This document shows, one piece after another, positions 52,005 to 62,082 of a DNA stretch of 64,000 nucleotides; the first letter of the stretch is position 1; each line of letters opens with the position of its first letter. The position numbers were made by a program, and so were the translations under genes. The stretch covers positions 124,001-188,000 of the forward strand of contig NZ_JAKRKC020000001.1 of NCBI RefSeq assembly GCF_022664455.2, read 5' to 3'. Below the pieces are notes generated by a model that saw only the letters and a list, made by a program, of their open reading frames with translations, was not told the origin of the DNA and made no database searches. Source of the DNA: Actinomadura luzonensis (lineage in GTDB: Bacteria > Actinomycetota > Actinomycetes > Streptosporangiales > Streptosporangiaceae).

Positions 52005-53228
52005 CTACGCGCAGGTCTTCTTCTCCGGGGCGCAGAACTTGACCTCCGGGTAGCTCGCCGACGGTCCGTCCAGCAGGGGCTGCGGCTTGTTGCGCAGGTG
52101 CTGGTCGAAGAAGGCCACGACGTACCTGCGGGTGACGTCCATGGCGCGGGCGCCCGGGATGCCGGCGCCGATGTCGATGCCGACCTGGTCCACCAGCACG
52201 CCGAGGTCGGTGAAGGACAGGTGCACGGCCCCGGTCACGAGCAGCCAGCGCTTCCAGCCGTGCAGCCCCGCCCAGACGCCCTCCCAGTTGGCGCCGGGGC
52301 CGGGCTGTCCCGGCGTGTAGGTGGCGGGCTTGCCCAGCAGCAGGAACGGCCGGGACAGCCCGGCCTCGGGGAGCGGGGTCTCGACGGTGCCGTCCACGTC
52401 GATGCCGGCGCGCAGCCGGGAGTCGGCGGCCATGGCCGCGAGCGTGCTCGCGCCGCCCGCCGACTGGCCGGACATGGCGATCCTGGAGGTGTCGATCAGG
52501 CGCGCGCCCTTCCACTTCGGGTGCGCGCCGGTCAGCTCGTCCAGCACGAACGAGACGTCGGCGGCCCGGCCTCGCTCCAGCTTCCGCCAGACGTCCAGGT
52601 CCTTGTCCATCTCGCAGGTGACGCAGGTCGTGACCCGCCCGTCGGGGAAGGTCTGGGCGACGTTCTCGTAGGTGTGGCCGATGGCGGCGACCAGGTATCC
52701 CCGGCTCGCCAGCTCCTCGGCCAGGGCCGTGAGCTCGGTCCTGGGCTTGGAGTGCCCGGGAGAGAGCACGATGAGGGGCAGGCTGTGCGGGCGGCCGGCG
52801 GGGCGGGCGTCGGTGAAGGCGTTGGTGCGCACCTTGCTGAGGGCGTCGGACGGGACGGTGGTGATGCCGCCGTCCTTGAGCAGCAGCTCGGACTCCTTGG
52901 GCGTCATGTACTGCGCCCGGTGGCGGCCGGGCGCCTTGGCCGGGTACCACAGCGAGACCATCAGCTCGCGGGCCTTGACGCTGGGGACCCAGGGGTCGGG
53001 GCGCGAGGTGTCCTTGAGGTACAGGGTGGTGGTGCCGACCGGCCGGGATCCGGTGGGCGCGGGCAGGCGCAGCTCGGTGGACGGGGCAGCGGCGGAGGCG
53101 GGCGCCGCCTGGCTGAGGCTGGTGGCGGCCAGGACGGCGACGAGCCCGGCGGCGGCCGCTCTCCGGCCCCGTCGCCGCCGCAGTTCGCGCGGGTCTGTCC
53201 GGACCTGGTCGTCGATCAAGTGATCCAT
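52005..53228 (-). CDS. Secreted PAF-acetylhydrolase-like lipase
   Basis: 407 residues. An N-terminal Arg cluster and hydrophobic segment ([18 protein letters not shown]) with an Ala-rich cleavage region looks like a Tat- or Sec-type signal peptide. The enzyme has SPGHSKPRTELTALAEEL, the nucleophile in GQSAGGAS, an Asp in GIDVDGTV and a His in GAVHLSFTD, the triad layout of PAF-acetylhydrolase II-like esterases. A TATAGT -10 box lies 8 nt before the ATG. Confidence 0.88.
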   Translation of the reverse strand: MDHLIDDQVRTDPRELRRRRGRRAAAAGLVAVLAATSLSQAAPASAAAPSTELRLPAPTGSRPVGTTTLYLKDTSRPDPWVPSVKARELMVSLWYPAKAPGRHRAQYMTPKESELLLKDGGITTVPSDALSKVRTNAFTDARPAGRPHSLPLIVLSPGHSKPRTELTALAEELASRGYLVAAIGHTYENVAQTFPDGRVTTCVTCEMDKDLDVWRKLERGRAADVSFVLDELTGAHPKWKGARLIDTSRIAMSGQSAGGASTLAAMAADSRLRAGIDVDGTVETPLPEAGLSRPFLLLGKPATYTPGQPGPGANWEGVWAGLHGWKRWLLVTGAVHLSFTDLGVLVDQVGIDIGAGIPGARAMDVTRRYVVAFFDQHLRNKPQPLLDGPSASYPEVKFCAPEKKTCA

Positions 53229-53236
53229 GTCCGGTG

Positions 53237-53269
53237 ACTATACCCCTAGATTATATACTCGGTGTATAT
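53237..53269 (-). promoter_or_regulatory. AT-rich promoter and palindrome before the PAF-AH gene
   Basis: ATATAC-TCGGT-GTATAT (53253-53269) is a perfect 6-bp inverted repeat that also encodes the end of the GNAT gene. Toward the esterase lie TATAAT (about 53256-53251) and TATAGT (53242-53237) on the minus strand, both usable -10 boxes. It may be an operator. Confidence 0.55.
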
Positions 53270-53718
53270 CCGGGCTCGCGCCGGTAGGTGTAGAGCACGA
53301 GCCCGTCGTGGTACCTGCCGACCTGGTCGTACAGCGCGCGGGCCGGGGCGTCCTCCAGCGTGTTCCAGTAGAGCCCCGGGAAGCCGCGCTCCTCGGCGTC
53401 CCGGGCCACCCAGGCGAGCACCGCCGTCGCGACGCCCCGCCGCCGGGCTTCCGCGGCCACGAACAGGTCGGCCAGGTAGCACCTGCCGGCGGACCAGACT
53501 CCGGCGTGGAAAACGTAGTGCGCGATGCCGGCCATGCTCCCGTCGAGCCGGGCGGCGACGCCGCGTACCCGCTCGTCGTCGAGCAGGCGCCGCCAGGTCC
53601 GCTCGTAGGCGTCGTCGCCGCGTCCGACGCCGAAGTAGGCGTCCTTGCCGCGGGCCAGCCTCTCCCAGGCGGCGCGGTCGGACGGGGTCAGGAAGTCGAT
53701 CTTCAGCATGACCGTCAT
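53251..53718 (-). CDS. GNAT N-acetyltransferase
   Basis: 155 residues from ATG 53718 (MTVMLKIDFLTPSDRAAW). The GNAT fold has CYLADLFVAAEARRRGVATAVLAWV as the acetyl-CoA loop, then LYWNTLEDAPARALYDQVG. Substrate unknown. It lies 22 bp upstream of the esterase gene, whose promoter is within its 3' end. Confidence 0.88.
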   Translation of the reverse strand: MTVMLKIDFLTPSDRAAWERLARGKDAYFGVGRGDDAYERTWRRLLDDERVRGVAARLDGSMAGIAHYVFHAGVWSAGRCYLADLFVAAEARRRGVATAVLAWVARDAEERGFPGLYWNTLEDAPARALYDQVGRYHDGLVLYTYRREPGYTPSI

Positions 53719-53789
53719 TCTGCCCCCGGGGTCGGGGCGGGCCATGATGGTCAGCGGGCACCGACCGCCGACGAAAGGACCGCATACCC

Positions 53790-54734
53790 TTGGTCACCGT
53801 CCGCCCCTTCCGCTCCGGCGATGAGACCTCGCTGGTCGACGCCTGGAACCGCAGCATGCCCGCCGACCCGACGACGTCCGGCTGGTTCAGGGACCGGGTG
53901 CTGCTCGACCCCAACTTCGACCCGGAGGGCCTGCGCGTGGCCGTGGCCGGGGGCGCCGTGGCAGGCTGCGCGTACGCCGTCCGCCGCCTGATCCCCCTCG
54001 CGCCCGGCACCGGCCTGGAGCCGGACGCCGGCTGGATCCCGTTCTTCTTCGTCGTCCCCGAGCATCGCGGCGGCGGCCTGGGGCGGCGGCTGGTGGGCGA
54101 GGCGGTGGCGTTCCTGGAGGGCCTCGGCCGCACGACGGTGGACTTCGCGTCGTACACCCCCAACTACGTGCTGCCGGGCGTGGACCCCGAGCTCTACCCG
54201 GACGGCTACCGGCTGCTGGGCGAGCTGGGCTTCCGGACGCGCCAGTCGCCGGTCGCGATGGACCGCTCGCTCGTCGGCTACCGCACCCCGCCCGAGGTGC
54301 ACGAGCTGCTGCGCGCGCGTGAGCGTGAGGGGTACGTCTTCCGCGGCCCGACGGCCGGCGAGCTGCCCGAGCTGATCCGGTTCGCGGCCGGCGCCTTCAA
54401 CCCCGACTGGGGCGAGGCGATCCGGCGGCACCGCGAGCCCGAACGGGTCCTCATCGCGAAAAAAGATCACATCGTGGGCTTCGCCCTGTACGCGGCCTAC
54501 CCCGGCACCCCCGACCGCTTCGGCCCCTTCGGCGTCGACCCGGGCCTGCGCGGCACCGGCCTCGGCAAGATCCTCCTGCACCTCACCATGACGAGGATGC
54601 GCGCCGAAGGGCTGCGGACGTCCTGGTTCCTGTGGACCGGCGAGACCAGCCCGGCCGGCCGCCTGTACGCCGCGGCGGGCTACGAGGTGACGAGACGGTT
54701 CCACGTGATGAGGCGGTCCACCGCTTGCCATTGA
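53790..54734 (+). CDS. Tandem-GNAT acetyltransferase (mycothiol synthase-like shape)
   Basis: 314 residues; TTG start 53790 with AAAGGA about 10 nt upstream. Two GNAT domains: the first with FFFVVPEHRGGGLGRRLVGEAV, the second with FGPFGVDPGLRGTGLGKILLHLTM and SPAGRLYAAAGYEV. Both acetyl-CoA loops look intact. This two-domain layout resembles MshD, but sequence identity cannot be judged here, and it may be an unrelated amine or aminoglycoside acetyltransferase. Confidence 0.8.
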   Translation: MVTVRPFRSGDETSLVDAWNRSMPADPTTSGWFRDRVLLDPNFDPEGLRVAVAGGAVAGCAYAVRRLIPLAPGTGLEPDAGWIPFFFVVPEHRGGGLGRRLVGEAVAFLEGLGRTTVDFASYTPNYVLPGVDPELYPDGYRLLGELGFRTRQSPVAMDRSLVGYRTPPEVHELLRAREREGYVFRGPTAGELPELIRFAAGAFNPDWGEAIRRHREPERVLIAKKDHIVGFALYAAYPGTPDRFGPFGVDPGLRGTGLGKILLHLTMTRMRAEGLRTSWFLWTGETSPAGRLYAAAGYEVTRRFHVMRRSTACH

Positions 54735-54760
54735 ATACGAACGATCGTACTTTAATCGTC
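54725..54760 (+). promoter_or_regulatory. Leaderless promoter with TetR-type operator in the spacer
   Basis: -35 TTGCCA (54725-54730), 17-bp spacer, -10 TACTTT (54748-54753), then 7 nt to the ATG at 54761. The spacer holds TACGAACGATCGTA (54736-54749), an imperfect palindrome. The second gene of the unit is a TetR, the likely repressor. The -35 lies in the last codons of the upstream GNAT gene. Confidence 0.65.
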
Positions 54761-55429
54761 ATGACCACCCTGTACGCGGAAGAGTCGGACCCCCTCTGCC
54801 TGCCGGTCCAGAACGCCGCCTGGCTGGCTCACGCCCCCTGGCGCCGGTTCGCCGCCATGGGCGACAGCCTGGCGGCCGGCACCCACGGCCCGAGCCGGGG
54901 CTACGCCGACCTCGGCTGGTGCGACCGGCTCGCCGGGCTGCTCCGCCGCGTGCGTCCTGACCTGGCGTACCTGAACACCGCCGCCGTCGGGGCGACGGTG
55001 GCCGGCACGCTGGACGGCCAGCTCGGCCGGATCGCGGAGTTCGGCCCTGACCTGCTGCACGTGTCCTGCGGCGCGAACGACCTGTGGCGGCGCGAGCCCG
55101 ACCTCGCCGCGACCGAGCGGGACCTGCGGCGGCTGTTCGCGGGCGCCGCCGCGACCGGCGCGCTGCTGACGACGTTCACCCTGGGCCGGGCGTTCGTCGT
55201 CCCCCGCTTCCCCGACTGGTCCGACCGGGTGCGCGCGCTGAACGACGTCATCCGCGCCCTGGCCGCCGAGCATGACGCGGTGCTGGCCGACATGTGGGAC
55301 CATCCGGTCAACGACCGGCCGGGCCTGCTGAGCGCCGACGGCGTGCACTTCTCCGCCGAGGGCCAGGCGGTGATGGCCGCCGAGCTGGTCAGGGGCCTGG
55401 CGCGCAGGAAGGACCGAGATGAGCGGTGA
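54761..55429 (+). CDS. SGNH/GDSL hydrolase
   Basis: 222 residues. SGNH block I is AAMGDSLAAGTHGPS (nucleophile Ser), block III is LHVSCGANDLWR (Asn), and block V is LLSADGVHFSAEGQAV (Asp/His). There is no signal peptide, so it is an intracellular esterase or lipase. It overlaps the TetR gene by 11 bp. It is also likely leaderless. Confidence 0.9.
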   Translation: MTTLYAEESDPLCLPVQNAAWLAHAPWRRFAAMGDSLAAGTHGPSRGYADLGWCDRLAGLLRRVRPDLAYLNTAAVGATVAGTLDGQLGRIAEFGPDLLHVSCGANDLWRREPDLAATERDLRRLFAGAAATGALLTTFTLGRAFVVPRFPDWSDRVRALNDVIRALAAEHDAVLADMWDHPVNDRPGLLSADGVHFSAEGQAVMAAELVRGLARRKDRDER

Positions 55430-56012
55430 CCAGCGCGTGGCGCGCGGCGCGCGCTCCAGGAGGACGATCACCCGGCACGCCGTGGACGTGGCCTCCGTCG
55501 AGGGCCTGAGCGGGCTGTCCTTCGGCCGGCTCGCCACCGATCTGGGGCTCAGCAAGGGCGGCGTGGCGACGTTGTTCCCCACCAAGGAGCAGCTCCAGGT
55601 CGCCACGGCCGAGACCGCGGGTGAGCTGTTCCTGGAGGCGGTCGTCGAGCCGGCGTCGTCGGAGCCGCCCGGCGCGGCCCGGCTGAGGGCGCTGCTCGAC
55701 CGCTGGATCGCCTACGCCGAGGCGCCGCTCTTCCCTGGTGGCTGCTTCTGGGCGGCGAGCCTGCCCGACTTCGACAGCCGCCCGGGGCCGGTCCGCGACC
55801 TGCTGGCGCGGCAGCGGCGCGCCTGGCTGGCCCTGCTCGCCGAGCAGGTGTCCCGGGCCGGCGCCGCCGGGGAGATCGCCGAGCTCGACCCCGGGCTCGC
55901 CGCGTTCCAGCTCGACGCGTTGCTGAACGCCGCCAACCTGGCGATGCGCCTCGGCGAGCCGGACGTCGCGGCCAGGGTCCGCCGGGCGATCGACGGGTTG
56001 CTCGCCGCCTGA
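55419..56012 (+). CDS. TetR family regulator
   Basis: 197 residues. The helix-turn-helix is GLSFGRLATDLGLSKGGVATLFPTKEQLQVATAE. The C-terminal domain has the PLFPGGCFWAASLPDFD motif of the TetR_C_11-like/YcdC group. It overlaps the end of the SGNH hydrolase gene and probably represses the pair through the operator at 54736-54749. Confidence 0.9.
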   Translation: MSGDQRVARGARSRRTITRHAVDVASVEGLSGLSFGRLATDLGLSKGGVATLFPTKEQLQVATAETAGELFLEAVVEPASSEPPGAARLRALLDRWIAYAEAPLFPGGCFWAASLPDFDSRPGPVRDLLARQRRAWLALLAEQVSRAGAAGEIAELDPGLAAFQLDALLNAANLAMRLGEPDVAARVRRAIDGLLAA

Positions 56013-56058
56013 GGCCGGCCCGCGCCCCTGGACGGGCCGCCGTGCCTGGTCTCGGCGC

Positions 56059-57309
56059 TCATCGGAGGGCCCGCCGCTGCCACTGGCGGACCCAGGCCCG
56101 GCCGTAGTCGTTGCCGTGCGGGGTGCGCAGCACCGTGTGGACGTGGAACGGCTTGGGCGTGTCGTAGTCGAGGAAGACGCCGCAGTGGTGGTCGAGCTCG
56201 GCGATGAGCACCGGCGACTGCAGCCGGTAGTAGAAGACGTCGCCGGGCCGGTGGCCGCCGATCCAGCAGAACCAGGTCTCGTCGAGATGCCCGGCGACCT
56301 CCCGCATGCGGGCGGCGCGCGGCCCCTCCGGCAGCGGCCGGACGAAGGACTCGGCGATGGCCAGCGCGAGCTCGCGCGCCTCGGCGGGCACGTCCGCGAG
56401 GCGCACGCCCTCGACCGGGATGACCCGGTTGTCCTGGAACGCTCCGGCCAGGTGCCGCTCGTCACCGGGGTGCACCCGGCCTTCCGGCATCGCGGGATCG
56501 ACCATCCGCTCGTACACGACGGCCTGCCGCCGCCGCTCCTCCGGCAGGGCCGCCATCAGCCGCAGCCCGAGCTCCACCCGGTCGGCGAACAGGCCGCGCA
56601 GCCCGGCGTGCGGGCCGGCGTCGATCTCGTCGGGCTCGGCGCCCAGGAACACCGGCGACAGCGCCATGCGCCCCTCCACGACCAGGCAGTTGAGCGCGCA
56701 GTGGTGGCCGTAGAGCTGCCAGCCCCAGGGGGCCCGCAGGTCGGGAGTGCCGTAGAGGGCGAGGTTGTAGCTGAACTCGTTGAGGATGCTCTCCAGGCCG
56801 ACGACCTCGCCGAGGAAGCCGTTGACCAGCATCATCGCGTGCGCCAGCCGGTAGCCCTCGGGGGACAGCGAGGCCCGCACCAGGGCCAGGGCGCGCTCGC
56901 GGACGGCGGGCGGCTGCTGGTCCAGCCGCAGGCCGGTGTCGAACTGCATGAACTCGGGGTTGGCCCAGGTCTGCCACTCCACGGCGTCCACGGCGTACGA
57001 GATCCGCTCGCGTCCCTCGTCGTCCAGCGCGGCGAGCAGGTCGCCCGCGGCGGCCACCATGACCGCGACCGGCGCCTCCTCCCCCGGCCGGGCGGGCTCC
57101 AGCGGGTACAGGCCCTCGCGCGGGACGCCGTCCTCGGTGATCCCGTGGAAGTCGTTCTTGTAGAGCGGTGTCCAGCCTTCCACCAGGCCGCCGGTGAACG
57201 TGCCGGGCTTCCTGGCGAACTCGCCGTACGCGTACGGGTCGAGGCCCCGCACCTCGGCCAGCCTCGGGTGATCGTGCGGGAACAGGTACTGGCGGTACTC
57301 ACCGGGCAT
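56059..57309 (-). CDS. DUF3500 domain protein
   Basis: 416 residues, starting MPGEYRQYLFPHDHPRLAEV. The DUF3500 pattern is visible in GWTPLYKNDFHGITEDGVPREGLYPLEP, then WQTWANPEFMQFDTGLRLD, GWQLYGHHCALNCLV, and the C-terminal FYYRLQSPVLIAELDHHCGVFLDYD. The several conserved His suggest a metal-dependent enzyme, but no activity is established. It lies 22 bp after the GntR gene. DUF3500 genes are found with catabolic clusters; here the divergent FAH gene may be the functional partner. Confidence 0.88.
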   Translation of the reverse strand: MPGEYRQYLFPHDHPRLAEVRGLDPYAYGEFARKPGTFTGGLVEGWTPLYKNDFHGITEDGVPREGLYPLEPARPGEEAPVAVMVAAAGDLLAALDDEGRERISYAVDAVEWQTWANPEFMQFDTGLRLDQQPPAVRERALALVRASLSPEGYRLAHAMMLVNGFLGEVVGLESILNEFSYNLALYGTPDLRAPWGWQLYGHHCALNCLVVEGRMALSPVFLGAEPDEIDAGPHAGLRGLFADRVELGLRLMAALPEERRRQAVVYERMVDPAMPEGRVHPGDERHLAGAFQDNRVIPVEGVRLADVPAEARELALAIAESFVRPLPEGPRAARMREVAGHLDETWFCWIGGHRPGDVFYYRLQSPVLIAELDHHCGVFLDYDTPKPFHVHTVLRTPHGNDYGRAWVRQWQRRALR

Positions 57310-57331
57310 GTCGGAGCCCCTTCGGTCTTTC

Positions 57332-58045
57332 TCAGGTGGTGGTGTTGTGCCGGGCGACGGCGGCGCGCACCGCGTCCTCGTCGCCGCCGGCGATGGCCTC
57401 GACCAGGTCGGCGTGGACCTGGTAGCGCTCGGCGCGGTAGCCGGCGGCGGCGGCCGGGTCGTCGTCGAAGCGGGAGGACGCGGCTCCCAGGTGGCCCAGG
57501 GTGCCGGTGTAGACGGCCCGCGCCATCGCGTTGGGGCTGATCGCGGCGATCCGCTCGTGCAGGGCCCAGTTGGCGCGCATGAAGCCGTCCCAGTCGGGGG
57601 CCGCGCGGAGCCGGCGCAGCAGGCCGCGCAGGTCGGCGACGTCCCGGCCGGTGCGGTGCCGGGCGGCGCCGACGTCGACGAGCTCTTCGAGGTGGTCGCG
57701 CAGCTCGATGGCGTCGGCGACGGTGCCCGGCTCCTCGGCGACGCTGAGCAGCGTGTGCCGCAGCCGCACCACCGGCCCGCGCTCGGCGACGAACAGCCCG
57801 CCGCCGCGCCCCGGCCGGATCTCCAGCACGCCCCGGTCGCGCAGCAGCCGGACCGCCTCGCTGACCGTGGCGTAGGCCAGGCCGGTCTCCGCGCGCAGCG
57901 ACTCGAGCGTCCCGACCGGGTCGCCCGGGGCCAGGGCGCGGGTGCGGATCCGGTCGTCGAGCAGGGCGGCGAGCTGCTCGGCGCGGGTCCGCGCGCCCTG
58001 CCCCATGGCGGTCAGGGCTTGTCCGGAGGAGGAACGTTGCGGCAT
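57332..58045 (-). CDS. GntR/FadR family regulator
   Basis: 237 residues from ATG 58045 (MPQRSSSGQALTAM); a -10 TTAGAT (58058-58053) lies 7 nt upstream and overlaps an alternative ATG at 58054. The winged helix has LESLRAETGLAYATVSEAVRLLRDRGVLEIRPGRGGGLFV, and the FCD ligand domain follows. It is likely autoregulated through the CCTTCTAA inverted repeat at 58066-58084 and controls the DUF3500 and FAH genes. Confidence 0.88.
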   Translation of the reverse strand: MPQRSSSGQALTAMGQGARTRAEQLAALLDDRIRTRALAPGDPVGTLESLRAETGLAYATVSEAVRLLRDRGVLEIRPGRGGGLFVAERGPVVRLRHTLLSVAEEPGTVADAIELRDHLEELVDVGAARHRTGRDVADLRGLLRRLRAAPDWDGFMRANWALHERIAAISPNAMARAVYTGTLGHLGAASSRFDDDPAAAAGYRAERYQVHADLVEAIAGGDEDAVRAAVARHNTTT

Positions 58046-58065
58046 AGTCCGCATCTAAGCACAAA

Positions 58066-58084
58066 CCTTCTAACCTTTAGAAGG
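58066..58084 (+). promoter_or_regulatory. GntR operator, CCTTCTAA-CCT-TTAGAAGG
   Basis: A perfect 8-bp inverted repeat with a 3-bp centre in the gap between the GntR gene and the divergent FAH gene. It overlaps the -35 region of the GntR promoter and is the right size for a GntR dimer. Confidence 0.75.
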
Positions 58085-58117
58085 GTTCATGTCCTTCGGC
58101 GCGAGGAGAGATGATCG

Positions 58118-58972
58118 ATGAGGATCGCGGGGATCCGCAGGAACGGCGGCCCGGTCGAGGTGGCGTCGTTGTCACCCGACGGCACCGAGGTGACCGTGGT
58201 GGCGCCTCTGGAGCGGTTCTGGGAGGACGCGCCGGGCTTCCTGTCCCGTGAGCCCGGCGGCGAGAGCGTTCCGGCCGCCGACGTCACCTTCGTGCCGCCG
58301 GTGCTGCCCGGCGCCCGGGTGATCTGCATCGGGCTGAACTACCTCAAGCACGCCGCCGAAGGCTCCTTCGCCGGCCAGGACCTGCCGCCGCACCCCACGC
58401 TGTTCGCCCGCTGGACGCGGTCGCTCACCGTGGACGGCGCCCCCGTGCCCGTCCCGCCGGACGAGGACGGCCTGGACTGGGAGGGCGAGGTCGTCGCCTA
58501 CGTCGGCGCGACGCTGGTGGACGCCACCCCGGACGAGGCGCTGGCCGCCGTCGCGGGCTACTCCGTCTTCAACGACATCACCTCCCGCCGCGCCCAGAAG
58601 CTCACCAGCCAGTGGATCCTCGGCAAGAACGGCGACAACTCCGGCCCGCTCGGCCCCCTGGTGCCCGCGGCCGAGGTCGGCGACCTGCGCGACGGCCTGC
58701 GCGTGCGCACCCGGGTCAACGGCGAGGTCGTCCAGGATGGCAGCACCGACGAGATGGTCTACACCGTCGGCGACACGCTCTCGCTGATCTCCCGGACGTT
58801 CACGCTGCGCCCCGGCGACCTGCTCGCCACCGGCACACCCGCCGGGGTCGGCTACGCCCGCACTCCCCCGTGGCTGCTGCAGCCGGGCGACGTCGTCGAG
58901 GTCGAGGTGGACCGGCTCGGCACGCTGCGCAACCCGATCGTCGGCAACGACGCCAGGCTGCGCCGGGCATGA
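58118..58972 (+). CDS. Fumarylacetoacetate hydrolase (FAH) family protein
   Basis: 284 residues, ATG after GAGGAGAGATG. The fold and metal ligands are those of the family: LNYLKHAAE, EGEVVAYVG (Glu), FNDITSRRAQ (Asp), and the late LLATGTPAGVGYARTPPWLL. Substrates range from fumarylpyruvate to 5-oxopent-3-ene-tricarboxylate. Its stop overlaps the next gene as ATGA. Confidence 0.92.
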   Translation: MRIAGIRRNGGPVEVASLSPDGTEVTVVAPLERFWEDAPGFLSREPGGESVPAADVTFVPPVLPGARVICIGLNYLKHAAEGSFAGQDLPPHPTLFARWTRSLTVDGAPVPVPPDEDGLDWEGEVVAYVGATLVDATPDEALAAVAGYSVFNDITSRRAQKLTSQWILGKNGDNSGPLGPLVPAAEVGDLRDGLRVRTRVNGEVVQDGSTDEMVYTVGDTLSLISRTFTLRPGDLLATGTPAGVGYARTPPWLLQPGDVVEVEVDRLGTLRNPIVGNDARLRRA

Positions 58973-60474
58973 CGCCGACCGGCGCCCGCGCGCTGACCGC
59001 GACCCCGCCCACCGCCCGTGCGCTGATCGAGGCCACGGTCGACGCGGGCAGCTTCCGCTCCTGGGACGAGCCGATCGACCGGGGCGCCTGCGATCCCGGC
59101 TACCTCGCCGTGCTGCGGCGCGCGGAGCGGAAGTCCGGCGCCGACGAGGCGGTGCTCACCGGGCGGGCCACCATCCGCGGGCACGCGGCGGCGCTCGTGG
59201 TCAGCGAGTTCGGCTTCCTCGGCGGCTCCATCGGCGTGGCCACGGCCGAGCGCATCGTCGCCGCCGTGCGGCGGGCCACCCGCGAGCGGCTGCCGCTCAT
59301 CGCCGCGCCGGCCTCGGGCGGGACCCGCATGCAGGAGGGCACGCCGGCGTTCGTGCGGATGGTCGAGATCAGCCGCGCGGTCGTCGCGCACAAGGCGGCG
59401 GGCCTGCCGTACCTCGTCTACCTGCGCCATCCGACGACCGGCGGGGTGTTCGCCTCCTGGGGCTCGCTCGGGCACGTCGCGGTCGCCGAGCCGGGGGCGC
59501 TCATCGGCTTCCTCGGGCCGCTCGTCTACCGGACGCTGCGCGGGGAGCCGTTCCCCGAAGGCGTCCAGGTGGCGGAGAACCTGGTCGACAAGGGCATCCT
59601 GGACGCGGTCGTGCCCGCGGGCGAGCTGGCCGGCGTCGCCGCCCGCGCCCTCGCCCTGCTCTCCCCTGCCGCTCCCTGCCCGCCCCCGCCCCCGTCCCCG
59701 TCCCCGTCCCCGGCCCCGGCGGCCGACCCGGAGGGCGCTCCGCCCGGCGGCGACGCCTGGGCGTCGATCACCCTCACCCGCCGTCCCGACCGCCCCGGCG
59801 TGCGGGAGCTGCTGCGTCACGCGGCCGACGACGTGCTGCCGCTGCACGGCACCCAGCTCGGCGAGACCGACGACGCGCTGCTGCTGGCGCTCACCTCCTT
59901 CTCCGGCACCTCCTGCGTCCTCGTCGGGCAGGACCGCCGCACCCAGTCGCAGCAGCGGCCCCTGGGCCCGGCCGCGCTGCGCGGCGCCCGGCGCGGCATG
60001 CGCATCGCCCAGGAGCTGGGCCTGCCGCTGGTCTGCGTCATCGACACGCCGGGCGCGGACCTGTCGGCGGCGGCCGAGGAGGGCGCGCTGGCCGGCGAGA
60101 TCGCCCGCTGCCTGGCCGAGATGGTGGAGCTCACCGTCCCCACCGTCTCGGTGCTGCTGGGCGAGGGCACCGGCGGCGGCGCGCTGGCGCTGCTGCCCTC
60201 CCGCCGGGTGATCGCGGCGGGCCACGCGTGGCTGTCGCCGCTCCCGCCGGAGGGCGCGAGCGCGATCCTGCACGGCGGCCCCGAACGGGCGCCCGCCGTG
60301 GCCAGGCGGCAGCGGGTCGGCGCGGCCGATCTGCTCGCCGAGGGCATCGTGCACGCCGTGGTGCCGGAGCACCGGCCCGCGCACGAGGATCCGGCCCGCT
60401 TCGCCCGCCGCGTCGCCGACGAGTGCGTCCGCCAGATCCACCTCCAGCGCCGCTCGGCGCCGCAAGCTCTGTGA
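58969..60474 (+). CDS. Fused acetyl-CoA carboxyltransferase (AccD-AccA type)
   Basis: 501 residues, ATG 58969 in an ATGA overlap with FAH. The N-terminal half (about 15-230) is a crotonase-like carboxyltransferase beta domain with APASGGTRMQEGTPAF and TTGGVFASWGSLG, but it lacks the four-Cys zinc finger of AccD. A Pro/Ser linker (about 236-258) leads to the alpha domain (about 265-490), with VCVIDTPGADL and LGEGTGGGALALL. No biotin carboxylase or BCCP gene is adjacent. It may carboxylate malonyl- or another acyl-CoA in a dedicated pathway. Confidence 0.88.
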   Translation: MTPTGARALTATPPTARALIEATVDAGSFRSWDEPIDRGACDPGYLAVLRRAERKSGADEAVLTGRATIRGHAAALVVSEFGFLGGSIGVATAERIVAAVRRATRERLPLIAAPASGGTRMQEGTPAFVRMVEISRAVVAHKAAGLPYLVYLRHPTTGGVFASWGSLGHVAVAEPGALIGFLGPLVYRTLRGEPFPEGVQVAENLVDKGILDAVVPAGELAGVAARALALLSPAAPCPPPPPSPSPSPAPAADPEGAPPGGDAWASITLTRRPDRPGVRELLRHAADDVLPLHGTQLGETDDALLLALTSFSGTSCVLVGQDRRTQSQQRPLGPAALRGARRGMRIAQELGLPLVCVIDTPGADLSAAAEEGALAGEIARCLAEMVELTVPTVSVLLGEGTGGGALALLPSRRVIAAGHAWLSPLPPEGASAILHGGPERAPAVARRQRVGAADLLAEGIVHAVVPEHRPAHEDPARFARRVADECVRQIHLQRRSAPQAL

Positions 60475-62031
<1,557 letters not shown>

Positions 62032-62082
62032 GCTGAGGGGCGGAGTCCGCCGTCGGGGCGACGGACTCCCGAGTGATCACTG

